DNA of 64,000 nt from Cupriavidus basilensis (lineage in GTDB: Bacteria; Pseudomonadota; Gammaproteobacteria; Burkholderiales; Burkholderiaceae): positions 239,249 to 303,248 of the forward strand of contig NZ_BBQM01000020.1 of assembly GCF_000876015.1 (NCBI RefSeq), given 5' to 3'. This document shows, piece after piece, positions 17,504 to 26,117 of the stretch; within the stretch, counting starts at the first letter, position 1, and each line of letters opens with the position of its first letter. The notes below the pieces were generated by a model. The model saw only the letters and a list, made by a program, of their open reading frames with translations, did not search any database and had not been told where the DNA came from. A program made the position numbers and the translations under genes.

Positions 17504-17516
17504 ATGTGCCTCATCT

Positions 17517-17560
17517 ATAAGTGGAGTGTTGCTCCACTTATTATATGGAGGCATCATCCA
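17517..17560. promoter_or_regulatory. two tandem TetR-type operators, TGGA-N7-TCCA
   Basis: The first is a perfect 10-bp inverted repeat, ATAAGTGGAG (17517-17526) and CTCCACTTAT (17532-17541). The second is TGGA (17546-17549) with TCCA (17557-17560) and matching flanks. Centres are 24 bp apart. They fill the 77-bp gap between the SDR and TetR genes and can explain repression of both. Confidence 0.8.
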
Positions 17561-17580
17561 CTTTGTAAATGAGGTCGAAG

Positions 17581-18150
17581 ATGAAAGCGCATTCTGCAAC
17601 TGACGAAGCGCCGCTGCGCGCCGACGCTGCGCGCAACAGGGAACGCATCCTTGCAGCGGCGGAAGAGGTGTTTCTTGAACGTGGCGCCGATGCCTCGCTC
17701 GACGATGTCGCCAAGCGCGCCAAGGTCGGCATCGGGACGCTCTATCGCCGCTTTCCGACGCGCGAGGCCCTGCTTGCTGCATTAAGCGATGAGCGCTTGC
17801 TGTCGCTCGCTACGGCGAGCCGGGCCGCGGACGACACGCTCGAACCGAAGGCCTCCATACGCGCCTTCGTCCGGGAACTGGTGATGCACGCCAGCCACTA
17901 TCGCGGGTTGGCGGCGTCGCTGGGGGCGGTACTCCAGAGTGGCACTCCCGGTTGTCACGCAGGGAGCGAAGAAGGATTGCGGCTGCTCCAGCGCGCGCAG
18001 AAAGCGGGAGTCGTTCGCAAGGATGTTTCCCTCGACGATCTCTTGTGCATGGTCACGGCGATCTCCCTTGCCGTCGAGCAAGGCCGTGCCGGGAAAGCGC
18101 GAGTCGCGCACTTGGTGGATATGTTCCTTGACGGCATCGGGATGCATTGA
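17581..18150 (+). CDS. TetR/AcrR family transcription regulator
   Basis: 189 residues from the ATG at 17581, preferred over an in-frame ATG at 17569 because GAGG precedes it at good distance. N-terminal TetR HTH with SLDDVAKRAKVGIGTLYRRFPTREAL, where the recognition helix ends in TLYRRFP. The ligand-binding half resembles regulators of the SBT/TetR_C type. It probably represses itself and the divergent SDR gene. Confidence 0.92.
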   Translation: MKAHSATDEAPLRADAARNRERILAAAEEVFLERGADASLDDVAKRAKVGIGTLYRRFPTREALLAALSDERLLSLATASRAADDTLEPKASIRAFVRELVMHASHYRGLAASLGAVLQSGTPGCHAGSEEGLRLLQRAQKAGVVRKDVSLDDLLCMVTAISLAVEQGRAGKARVAHLVDMFLDGIGMH

Positions 18151-18211
18151 GCTGACAACATTGAGCTGACAATCGCGGCTTTCGCTATCAAACGCACCAC
18201 GCAAACATGAG

Positions 18212-18241
18212 ACCGGGCGCAGCAAGTCTGCCGCGCCCGGT
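18212..18241. terminator. hairpin between convergent TetR and ketopantoate-reductase-like genes
   Basis: ACCGGGCGC (18212-18220) pairs perfectly with 18233-18241, followed by a short TTT. Placed between two convergent genes; possibly a bidirectional terminator, but the T-tract is weak. Confidence 0.5.
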
Positions 18242-18338
18242 TTCAATGCCCACAGAAAATCGCCCCGTCGCCACCTTTGACTAGGCGGCGGCAGCGCGCG
18301 CAATGGACTTTTGCGAACCCAAGATATCCCTTTGGAAG

Positions 18339-19190
18339 CTAAGGCCGAAGCGCCAATAAGTGAGGAATATTTCCGGAGGCCGCTACCGCCATCGCATCAA
18401 TCAGCGCGCGCGTTTCCGTCGGGCCAAACTCACCGAGATCCTTGATGGGGCGCGTACGGCTCAGAATCCATAGCAGGCCCGTACGCACGATCGAAGGCAG
18501 GCCTGCAAGCGTCCCGAGCAGACGAGGCTTCAGTGCGTGGCCCAGGCTTTGAACCAGTTCGAACCCTTCCACCCATGCAACATCAAGCTGTCTCGCCTCT
18601 GCCCATGTGAGGGAAGTAGCTCGTTTCCAAGTGAGCAGAGCGGCGAGGAATGACGGCACCACGAACGCGACATGGCTTCGGAGGAAGGCATCCATATCGT
18701 CTTCAACTTCGCTTGGCATACCCGCCTCCCTGAACAACGTGGCGAGAGCCGGATTCGTCAGCGTTGTCACCATGCCGGGGCCATCCACGCGAAAGCGCAG
18801 CCGTTGGTCCACCAGAAAAGCCGACATTTTCGGGAACCCGAATGCGAAGCGTTCGATGCCTATGGCTGCTCGATAGGGTTCGGTTCCTTGAAACGTATTG
18901 AACATTAGAAGGATGGTGCTCGCGCTGCTTGCCGACAACGCTGGCAATAGGGGCGCGACTTGGTGTTCGGGAACAGTGACGATAGCCAGATCGTAGGGGG
19001 CGGCTGGATCAAGCGTCTGCACTACCTTGACCGGCATGCGTTGCCCGTCAACGGTAATAATGGCTCCCTCGCGGCTCAACGTGTCGAAGCGTGCGCCGCG
19101 TGCCATGACGGTGATGTCGTGACCAGCCTTGGCGAGACAGAAGGCGACGGCGCTGCCGATTCGACCAGTTCCAATCAGAATGATTTTCAT
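18339..19190 (-). CDS. ketopantoate reductase-like (PanE/ApbA family) oxidoreductase
   Basis: 283 residues. N-terminal Rossmann domain with GTGRIGSAVAFCLAKAGHDI and the ARGARFDTLSREG stretch typical of the ApbA family (NADP-binding), then a helical C-terminal domain. It lacks clear versions of the catalytic Lys/Glu region of genuine PanE that I could point to, and it is not in a pantothenate operon, so true ketopantoate reduction is doubtful. It is divergent from a LysR regulator 65 bp away, which likely controls it. Confidence 0.8.
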   Translation of the reverse strand: MKIILIGTGRIGSAVAFCLAKAGHDITVMARGARFDTLSREGAIITVDGQRMPVKVVQTLDPAAPYDLAIVTVPEHQVAPLLPALSASSASTILLMFNTFQGTEPYRAAIGIERFAFGFPKMSAFLVDQRLRFRVDGPGMVTTLTNPALATLFREAGMPSEVEDDMDAFLRSHVAFVVPSFLAALLTWKRATSLTWAEARQLDVAWVEGFELVQSLGHALKPRLLGTLAGLPSIVRTGLLWILSRTRPIKDLGEFGPTETRALIDAMAVAASGNIPHLLALRP

Positions 19191-19255
19191 GGAATCAGTC
19201 TAGGCGCGACGGAAATTCCCGGATACGGAAAATTACGGTAATCTGGTTCCCATAT

Positions 19256-20122
19256 ATGGAAAAACTTTCTTGGGATGATCTGCGCATTCTTCTGGCTGTG
19301 CATCGGGCCAGGAGCTTGCTGGGTGCAGGCAAAGCACTTGGCCTTTCAACCTCCACGACCGCGCGGCGTCTGGATGCCCTGGAGGCCGCCGTAGGACGGC
19401 AATTGGTGTACCGCAGCCAGTCGGGCACTGAGTTGAAACCAGAGGCGTTGCGCATGGTGCAGCTAGCCGAAGGGCTTGAGCATGGTCTGGATGCGTTGCG
19501 CCGCGATCAAACCGTTCTTGCTGGGACATTGCGGGTCAGTGTGCCGGATGGAATGGCTCAAACACTGACCCGATCGCTGCTCGCGTTCTGCCAAGAGTAC
19601 CCCGACGTTGATCTTGAGCTGGTAGGAGAGAATCGGATGGTGGATGTGGCCGCGCGTGAGGCGGACATTGCCGTTCGTCTGGCGCGCTCCACTTCCAATG
19701 TGCTCGTCGAAAAGCACTTGGCGACGTTTCGGTTCGCGCTGTTCGCATCTGCGGACTATGTTCGACGCCATCTTCCAACGCGGCGGCTCAGTAAGGGCGA
19801 GGCAGCGGCGCATTCATTCGTCGGACTTGATGAACGATGGAAGGAGCTGCCGCACGAGCAATGGATGCGGACGCTGGGCGCGACGCGATTTGCATTCCGC
19901 TCCAGTTCAATGGATGCCATCGAAGAAGCCGTTCGCTACGGCGTAGGTCTTGCGGCATTCCTTGAAAGAGATCCACGAAGCGCGGGCCTGATCCGTGTCG
20001 AAACGGATACGGATGGGCCGTCCCAGTCTTTCTACCTCGTTTATCACCGCGATTTGCGAAAGCAACCGCATGTTCGTGCTGCGGTGGCATCAATCGAGGC
20101 ATACATGCGTGTGCATCGCTGA
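19256..20122 (+). CDS. LysR family transcription regulator
   Basis: 288 residues. N-terminal winged HTH (about 5-63; LSTSTTARRLDALEAAVGRQL) and a LysR substrate-binding domain. The start region overlaps the perfect palindrome CCATATATGG (19249-19258), and GGAAATTCC-like repeats occupy the 65-bp gap to the divergent reductase gene, a likely control region. Confidence 0.93.
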   Translation: MEKLSWDDLRILLAVHRARSLLGAGKALGLSTSTTARRLDALEAAVGRQLVYRSQSGTELKPEALRMVQLAEGLEHGLDALRRDQTVLAGTLRVSVPDGMAQTLTRSLLAFCQEYPDVDLELVGENRMVDVAAREADIAVRLARSTSNVLVEKHLATFRFALFASADYVRRHLPTRRLSKGEAAAHSFVGLDERWKELPHEQWMRTLGATRFAFRSSSMDAIEEAVRYGVGLAAFLERDPRSAGLIRVETDTDGPSQSFYLVYHRDLRKQPHVRAAVASIEAYMRVHR

Positions 20123-20346
20123 CTCGGATCGGCGCCCGCTAGCGCGGGCAAGATCTTGATGGCACCCCGCCGCAATGGGCGAGGCTTGTGGCGCTACGCC
20201 CCAGTTTGCCGCGGCAGGTTGTGCGAAAGCGTGCGCGCTCGCATCGTGCTGGGGGGCTTTGCCGCCATCGGCCTCGCTGCGCTGGCCTGGACAGTGCGCG
20301 GCGGCGGTGTGTCGTGGGATATGGGACGGCAGCGTGGAGTTGCGCC

Positions 20347-21315
20347 TCAACGGCCAGCCCGCTTTACTGTCTGCGTGGAAGTGGCCGTTCGTTGCACAAC
20401 CCAGGGGGGAGCCGCCAGCTTTTCGGTGATCCAGTTGGAAAAGGCGCGAGTCTTGGACGGAGTGCCGGCCGCTGCCGGTGTGACCACATAGACGGCGCCG
20501 CGATCGAGCAGTGCCCAGTCAGGAAGGACTTCGACCAGCTTGCCCGCGGCCAGATCGCGGCAGGCATACCAGTCCGACGTGTACAGGATACCTAGCCCGC
20601 TGACAGCCGCTTCGATCAACAGTTCGGCGTCATCCGACGCCAGGGGGCCAGACACGGTGACGCCGAGTGTCCCCCCGCTGGGCTTGGTGAAATTCCATCG
20701 GTAGGGATCGTGTCGGCCGGTGAAACAAAGACATGGATAGTTGGCTAGGTCTTGCGGCGTCTGAATAGCCGGATGCCGGGCGATGAAATCCGGGGATGCG
20801 CAGATCATCCGACGACGCTCTGCAACCTTGCGGGCGACCAAGCGCGAGTCGGGAAGCTCACCCAAGCGGATGGCGAGGTCGAAGCGTTCCCCGATCAGGT
20901 CAACGAAGCGATTGCTGGTGTCCGCCTCGATGGTGACGCGCGGATGCTTACGCAGGAACTCCACGATCAGCGGTGTCAACCACATGCGACCGAAGTTGCC
21001 CGGCAAGGTGATGCGCAGATGGCCGCGCGCCTCGCCATCAGCGAACGCGACTGCTTCGCGTCCGGCCGCCTGCAGGTCGTGCAGCAATGGCCGAATCCGG
21101 TCGAGATAGGTTCGACCGGCCTCGGTGAGAGCCACCTTGCGCGTGCTTCGTTCGGCCAGCCGGACACCCAGGCGCGCTTCCATCGCACTCAAGCGGCGAG
21201 AAACCGCAGTGGGATCCCGTCCGAGCTGCCTGCCAGCCGCAGCGAACGATCCTGTATCGGCCAGAGCTACGAAAGCCGCTAGCTCGTTCAGATCGGAGAA
21301 TAGAGATTGCTGCAT
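20347..21315 (-). CDS. LysR family transcription regulator
   Basis: 322 residues. The HTH (about 8-66; GSFAAAGRQLGRDPTAVSRRLSAME) and effector domain are those of the large LysR group near CrgA/DmlR. It is divergent from the zinc-free MDR oxidoreductase gene (85-bp gap), which it probably regulates. The 224-bp gap between it and the previous LysR gene holds nothing I can support. Confidence 0.93.
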   Translation of the reverse strand: MQQSLFSDLNELAAFVALADTGSFAAAGRQLGRDPTAVSRRLSAMEARLGVRLAERSTRKVALTEAGRTYLDRIRPLLHDLQAAGREAVAFADGEARGHLRITLPGNFGRMWLTPLIVEFLRKHPRVTIEADTSNRFVDLIGERFDLAIRLGELPDSRLVARKVAERRRMICASPDFIARHPAIQTPQDLANYPCLCFTGRHDPYRWNFTKPSGGTLGVTVSGPLASDDAELLIEAAVSGLGILYTSDWYACRDLAAGKLVEVLPDWALLDRGAVYVVTPAAAGTPSKTRAFSNWITEKLAAPPWVVQRTATSTQTVKRAGR

Positions 21316-21400
21316 TTTTCGCAGGTATGAAATGCGTCGTCTCCGTATTCTACATAAAAACGCCGCGATTTAAAGTGACATACCTTTAGGAGAAAGACTC

Positions 21401-22411
21401 GTGCAATCCATTCAAATCACCGCACCTTCGTTCGATGCATTCCGGCGGGTAGAGCTGCCCGAACCCACTCAACCTGGCAAGGGACGCATCCTTGTTCGCA
21501 TGAAGGCTGGCAGCGTCAACTTCGCCGATCTCGCCGTGGCTTCCGGCCATTACCCCGGTGCCTTGTATCCCAACATTCCCCTGTCCGACGGTGCGGGGGA
21601 GGTCATCGCTGTCGGAGAAGATGTCTGGCAAGTTGCCGTTGGCGATCGCGTCGCCATCCACGTCAAGGCGCACTGGATCGCTGGCCGGCCTAGCGCGGAA
21701 CTGGCCAATCCGATGCGTGGTGCGACGCTGCCCGGCTCGCTGGTCGAAATCGCCGAACTCGATGCGGCCAGCGTCGTCAAGCTGCCGGACCATTTGAGCT
21801 GGGAAGCCGCAGGCACGCTCCCCATCGCGGCGATGACGGCATGGCGTGCGCTGGAATCGGCGCAGATCGGCCCGGCATCCACCGTCGCGCTGCTGGGCAC
21901 GGGCGGGGTGTCGATCTTTGCGCTGCAACTGGCCAAGGCACGCGGGGCGCGAGTCATCATCACCTCCTCGTCCGACGAGAAGTTGGCCCGCGCTCGCGCC
22001 TTGGGCGCCGATGAGGTCTTCAACTATCGCCAGGATGCCAACTGGGATGCTTCCGTTCTGGAACGCACGGGTGGCGTCGGTGCCGATCTGGTCATCGACC
22101 CGGTCGGCGGCGAAGGCTTCAACCGCTCCGTGACCGCTGCACGGCACGGCGGCACCGTGGCCGCCATCGGCTTCCTCGGCGGCGGTGCCACGCCGCTGGA
22201 TTTGCTGTCGGTCATCTTCAGGGAGGTGCGCGTACAAGGCAGCAACGGCGGCTCGGTGGCGGACCTGGCGGGAGCGGTGGCGGCGATGGCCGCGCATCGC
22301 ATCGAGGCGGTCATCGACCGCACTTTCGGCCTTGATGACTTGAAGAAGGCTTACGAGCTGATGGCGCAAGGCGGCCACTTCGGAAAAATTGCGATCAGCT
22401 TCGACTGGTGA
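21401..22411 (+). CDS. NAD(P)-dependent alcohol dehydrogenase / quinone oxidoreductase (MDR superfamily)
   Basis: 336 residues from a GTG at 21401 with GGAG 7 bp upstream. GroES-like N-terminal domain (GSVNFADLAVASGHYPGALYP region) and a Rossmann domain with LGTGGVSIFALQLAKARGARVI. The cysteine/histidine zinc ligands of classical ADHs are not evident, pointing to the zinc-independent side of the superfamily. Substrate unknown. Confidence 0.9.
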   Translation: MQSIQITAPSFDAFRRVELPEPTQPGKGRILVRMKAGSVNFADLAVASGHYPGALYPNIPLSDGAGEVIAVGEDVWQVAVGDRVAIHVKAHWIAGRPSAELANPMRGATLPGSLVEIAELDAASVVKLPDHLSWEAAGTLPIAAMTAWRALESAQIGPASTVALLGTGGVSIFALQLAKARGARVIITSSSDEKLARARALGADEVFNYRQDANWDASVLERTGGVGADLVIDPVGGEGFNRSVTAARHGGTVAAIGFLGGGATPLDLLSVIFREVRVQGSNGGSVADLAGAVAAMAAHRIEAVIDRTFGLDDLKKAYELMAQGGHFGKIAISFDW

Positions 22412-22591
22412 GTTCTGGACTCAGACCGTTGCTAAGAAGTTGCCTCGGCATTCGGCGCGCCGAGATGGAAATCCTGATTCCATAGCTAGATATAACTGCT
22501 GCCTTGACCCCAATGAATACTCCGCAGCGCGCAATCGGCGCCGCGGAGACATTTTAGATAAGGAGTAAGAGGATGGCTAGTTCGTCCTTGG

Positions 22592-22930
22592 GTGCCGAAC
22601 AGTCCGGCACATTTCAGCGAGCAAGTGCTTGATTACTGCTCCTCCCTCGGTATCGGCTTTATTCCTTGGTTTCCGCTGGCCGCAGGTGATCTCGCCAAGC
22701 CAGGCGCCTTGCTCGATAACCTGGCTCGGCGGTACCACGCTACACCCGGGCAACTTGCGCTTGCTTGGCTCTTGAAGCGAAGCCAGAACATGCTGCCGAT
22801 CCCGGGTACGTCGAAGGTCACGCATCTAGCGCAAAACGTTGCCGCCGCGGCGATAGCGCTTTCGGATGAAGATTTCCTCGCTCTAGACGAAGAAGGACGG
22901 AAGGCGTCGCAGGATGCCGGCACCAGATGA
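22592..22930 (+). pseudogene. aldo/keto reductase, C-terminal remnant
   Basis: About 110 residues that match only the last third of an aldo/keto reductase: a QVLDYCSSLGIGFIPWFPLA strand/loop, the GQLALAWLLKRS helix and the PIPGTSKVTHLAQN cofactor-binding loop. The TIM-barrel N-terminal two thirds with the catalytic Asp/Tyr/Lys are missing, and no such sequence is found upstream. It is best read as a truncated gene. Confidence 0.8.
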
Positions 22931-22973
22931 TCAATCACGGCCGACCACGGCCGGCAAACTACCGGGAAACACC

Positions 22974-23040
22974 ATGAATGAAGACGTATCCATGTCTCGA
23001 CGAATGGTTGTGACTGGCCTTGCCGCCGGCGCGGCCACTG
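22974..23040 (+). pseudogene. N-terminal signal-peptide remnant (Tat-like)
   Basis: MNEDVSMSRRMVVTGLAAG has the twin-Arg plus hydrophobic pattern of a Tat or Sec leader with a good start context, but the reading then runs into an antisense SDR fragment and stops at 23106-23108. The mature protein is missing. Confidence 0.55.
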
Positions 23041-23104
23041 AGAACAACTCGGCCGCGGTGGGGCCGGGCGCCACGGCATTGACCGTGATGTTTCGGCCTC
23101 GCGG
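23039..23104 (-). pseudogene. SDR fragment, C-terminal active-site region
   Basis: Read on the minus strand, 22 codons give RGRNITVNAVAPGPTAAELF, the unmistakable text after the YxxxK motif of classical SDR proteins. It is joined abruptly to the sense-strand signal-peptide remnant at about 23040, so two broken genes in opposite orientation are fused here. Confidence 0.75.
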
Positions 23105-23170
23105 TTAGCGCGAGAGGAAACTGGCATTTGCCGTGCCGCGCAACGGCGCCAGGACCTTCTTGGAACGACG

Positions 23171-24775
23171 CTAATGCGCCCCGGCCGCCGACGCATCCAT
23201 GTCGCCGCCTTTCTTCGGCTTGGTCAGCCAGACGAAGACGATCAGCACGAAGAACAGCACCCCCGAGATCCAGAAGATGTCGTTGGCGCCGAGCATGGCC
23301 GCCTGCTGCGAGATGCCGCGCTCGATGAAGCCGTCGGCCTGCGCGCGCGTCATGCCCATCTGCATCAGGTGGTTGATCTGGTCGACATAGACCGGGTTGA
23401 ACGGGTTGACCTGCTCCACCAGCTGCGCGTGATGCAGCGCCGAGCGGTTGTCCCACACGGTGGTCGAGATCGAGGCGCCGATCGCGCCAAAGGTGATCCG
23501 CACGAAGTTCGACACGCCCGAGGCCGACGGCATCTTCTCCGGCGGCTGGCCCGACAGGATGATCGAGGTCAGCGGGATGAAGAACATCGCCATCGCCGCG
23601 CCCTGGATCAGCGTGGGGATCATCAGCGTGCGGCTGTCCACCTGCAGCGTGAAGCCCGAGCGCATCAGGCTGACCACGCCGAAGGTGACGAAGGCCAGCG
23701 TGGCGACCCAGCGCGCGTCCATCCGCGGCAGGTTCTTGCCGATCAGCGGCGACAGCAGGATGGCGAAGATGCCCACCGGCGCCATCACGATGCCGGCGTC
23801 GGTCGCGGTGTAGCCGACGATGGTCTGCAGCCACAGCGGCAGGATCACCAGGTTGCCGAAGAAGAGCCCGTAGGCCACCGAGATGGCCACCACGCCGGCG
23901 CTGAAGTTGCGCCCCCTGAACAGGTGGATGTCCACCACGGGGTGCTTTTCGTAGTTCTCCCACACCACGAAGAACAGGAACCCGACCACCGCCACCACGG
24001 CCAGCACCACGATCGCGGTGGAGTGGAACCAGTCCAGCTCCTTGCCCTTGTCGAGCATCAGCTGCATCGAGCCGACCCAGATCACCAGCAGCGCCAGCCC
24101 GATGCGGTCGATCGGCAGGATCCGGGTGGGCGTCTCGCGCTCGCGGTAGATCGCCCAGGTGGCATAGGCCGCGCCGAGCCCGACCGGGATGTTGATGTAG
24201 AAGATCCACGGCCACGTCATGTTGTCCGAGATCCAGCCGCCCAGCAGCGGGCCCATGATGGGCGCCACCAGCGTGGTCATGCCCCACAGCGCCAGCGCCA
24301 TCGTGCTTTTCTGCGGCGGGTAGCTCGACAGCAGCAGCGCCTGCGACAGCGGGATCATCGGCCCGGCCACCGCGCCCTGCAGCACGCGCGCGGCCAGCAG
24401 TACCTCCAGGTTGGGCGCCACGCCGCACAGCCACGACGACAGCACGAACAGCAGGATCGAGGTGACGAACAGCCGCACCGCGCCGAAGCGTGTGGTCATC
24501 CAGCCGGTGAGCGGCACCGAGATGGCGTTGGCCACCGCGAACGAGGTGATCACCCAGGTGCCCTGGTTGGGCGCCACGCCCAGGTCGCCCGAGATGGCCG
24601 GGATCGACACGTTGGCGATGGACGAGTCCAGCACGTTCATGAACGTGGCCAGCGACAGCGCGATGGTGCCGACCACCAGCTTGCCGCCGCTCAGCGGCAC
24701 CGGCAGGGCGGAGCGGGGTGCCGGCGCGCGCGGGGCGGGCGCGGCGCCGTCGCGCGCGGGAAGGGAGGTCGCCAT
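23171..24775 (-). CDS. emrB: EmrB/QacA-type MFS drug efflux transporter (DHA2, 14 TM)
   Basis: 534 residues, polytopic. MFS motif C and the DHA2 N-terminus (ATFMNVLDSSIANVSIPAI), the WVITSFAVANAISVPLTGW stretch and the GPLLGGWISD motif are present. Proton-driven drug export from the inner membrane; it works with EmrA and an outer membrane factor. It starts 2 bp after emrA, last in the marR-oprM-emrA-emrB operon. Confidence 0.94.
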   Translation of the reverse strand: MATSLPARDGAAPAPRAPAPRSALPVPLSGGKLVVGTIALSLATFMNVLDSSIANVSIPAISGDLGVAPNQGTWVITSFAVANAISVPLTGWMTTRFGAVRLFVTSILLFVLSSWLCGVAPNLEVLLAARVLQGAVAGPMIPLSQALLLSSYPPQKSTMALALWGMTTLVAPIMGPLLGGWISDNMTWPWIFYINIPVGLGAAYATWAIYRERETPTRILPIDRIGLALLVIWVGSMQLMLDKGKELDWFHSTAIVVLAVVAVVGFLFFVVWENYEKHPVVDIHLFRGRNFSAGVVAISVAYGLFFGNLVILPLWLQTIVGYTATDAGIVMAPVGIFAILLSPLIGKNLPRMDARWVATLAFVTFGVVSLMRSGFTLQVDSRTLMIPTLIQGAAMAMFFIPLTSIILSGQPPEKMPSASGVSNFVRITFGAIGASISTTVWDNRSALHHAQLVEQVNPFNPVYVDQINHLMQMGMTRAQADGFIERGISQQAAMLGANDIFWISGVLFFVLIVFVWLTKPKKGGDMDASAAGAH

Positions 24776-24777
24776 GT

Positions 24778-26043
24778 TCAGGTGTTGGCCGGTTTCGCCG
24801 CCGGTGCCGCGACCGGCGCCGCCATCGGAGCCGCCATCGGCTCGGCAGCCTGGCGCCCGCCGTTGTTCAGCGAGATGATGCGGGCGATCAGCGCGTCGGC
24901 GTCCTGCGCGACCTTGTCATAGACGTCGGTCTGCATCGGGCGCGACGCCGTGGTCTGGGTCATCGAGGCGCCTTCCTCCTTGCGCACGTCGACCGTCACG
25001 TTCATCGACAGCCCCACGCGCAGCGGATGGTCCTTGAGCTGCCGCGGGTCCAGCGCGATGCGCACCGGCAGGCGCTGCACCACCTTGATCCAGTTGCCGG
25101 TGGCGTTCTGCGCCGGCAGCAGCGAGAAGGCGGAGCCGGTGCCGGCCGAGAACCCTTCCACCTTGCCGTCGTAGGCCACCTTGGAGCCGTACACGTCGGC
25201 TTCGAGCCTGACCGGCTGGCCCACGCGCATATGCGTGATCTGCACTTCCTTGAAGTTGGCGTCGACCCACACCTGCTCCAGCGGCACCACCGCCATCAGC
25301 GGCGTGCCCGGCGCCACGCGCTGGCCCACCTGCACCGAGCGCTTGGCCACGTAGCCGGTCACCGGCGCCGGCAGCGTGGAGCGCGCGAAGGCGAGATAGG
25401 CCGAGCGCAGGTTGGCGGCGGCGCGCTGCACGTTGGGATGCTTCTCCACCGTGGTCTGGTCGGTCAGCACCTTGTTGGAGGCGAGCTGCTCGCGCGTGGA
25501 GGAGAGCGCCGACAGCGCCGCCTGCAGCGCGGTCTGCGCGTGCGAGATTTCCTCGCCCGAGACCGCGCCGGAGCCGGCGATGGCCTGGCGGCGCCGGAGG
25601 TCTTCGCGCGCCCGGGCCACGTCGGCCTCGCGCATCGCCACGTTGGCGGCCAGCGAGCCGTTGTTGACGTAGAGCGTGCGCACTTCGCGCACGGCCTGCG
25701 CGAGCTGCGCCTCGGCCTGTTCCAGGTTGACCTGCGAGTCGGCGCGGTCGAGCTGGATCAGCGGCTGGCCGGCCGTGACCAGCTGGGTGTCGTCGGCCGC
25801 GATCGAGATCACGGTGCCGCTGACCAGCGGCGTGACCTGCACCACGTTGCCGGCGACGTAGGCGTCGTCGGTGTTCTCGAAGTGGCGCGCGTACAGGCCC
25901 CAGTAGATGCCGTAGGCCACGCCCGCCACCACCACCGCGGCGGTCAGGGAAAGCAGCAGGCGCTTGCGCTTGCCGTTGTTGTTGGCGGAGGCCGCGGGCG
26001 CGGGCGCGGCGGCGGTCTGGGACGCTTGCTTGTTGTCGCTCAT
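24778..26043 (-). CDS. emrA: EmrA-type HlyD-family membrane fusion protein
   Basis: 421 residues. One N-terminal membrane segment (about 30-50), then a biotinyl-lipoyl half-motif, a coiled-coil hairpin (about 110-220) and a beta-barrel ending in VGLSMNVTVDV. The LPAPVTGYVAKRSVQVGQRVAPGTPLM stretch, visible near residue 225, is typical of EmrA. It links EmrB to the outer membrane factor encoded upstream. The C-terminal tail is Ala/Pro-rich. Confidence 0.94.
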   Translation of the reverse strand: MSDNKQASQTAAAPAPAASANNNGKRKRLLLSLTAAVVVAGVAYGIYWGLYARHFENTDDAYVAGNVVQVTPLVSGTVISIAADDTQLVTAGQPLIQLDRADSQVNLEQAEAQLAQAVREVRTLYVNNGSLAANVAMREADVARAREDLRRRQAIAGSGAVSGEEISHAQTALQAALSALSSTREQLASNKVLTDQTTVEKHPNVQRAAANLRSAYLAFARSTLPAPVTGYVAKRSVQVGQRVAPGTPLMAVVPLEQVWVDANFKEVQITHMRVGQPVRLEADVYGSKVAYDGKVEGFSAGTGSAFSLLPAQNATGNWIKVVQRLPVRIALDPRQLKDHPLRVGLSMNVTVDVRKEEGASMTQTTASRPMQTDVYDKVAQDADALIARIISLNNGGRQAAEPMAAPMAAPVAAPAAKPANT

Positions 26044-26117
26044 GATGGTGTCTTAAGAATGCTGTCTCGGTGCTGTGCGGCGGCCGCGGCCGTCCGCCTC
26101 GTTGGTGCGTGGCGCTC

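Noticed and set aside
20156..20491. Plus-strand frame of 111 codons with a hydrophobic stretch
   Set aside because: Overlaps the certain LysR gene on the other strand and has no family signature; the hydrophobic run alone is not enough.
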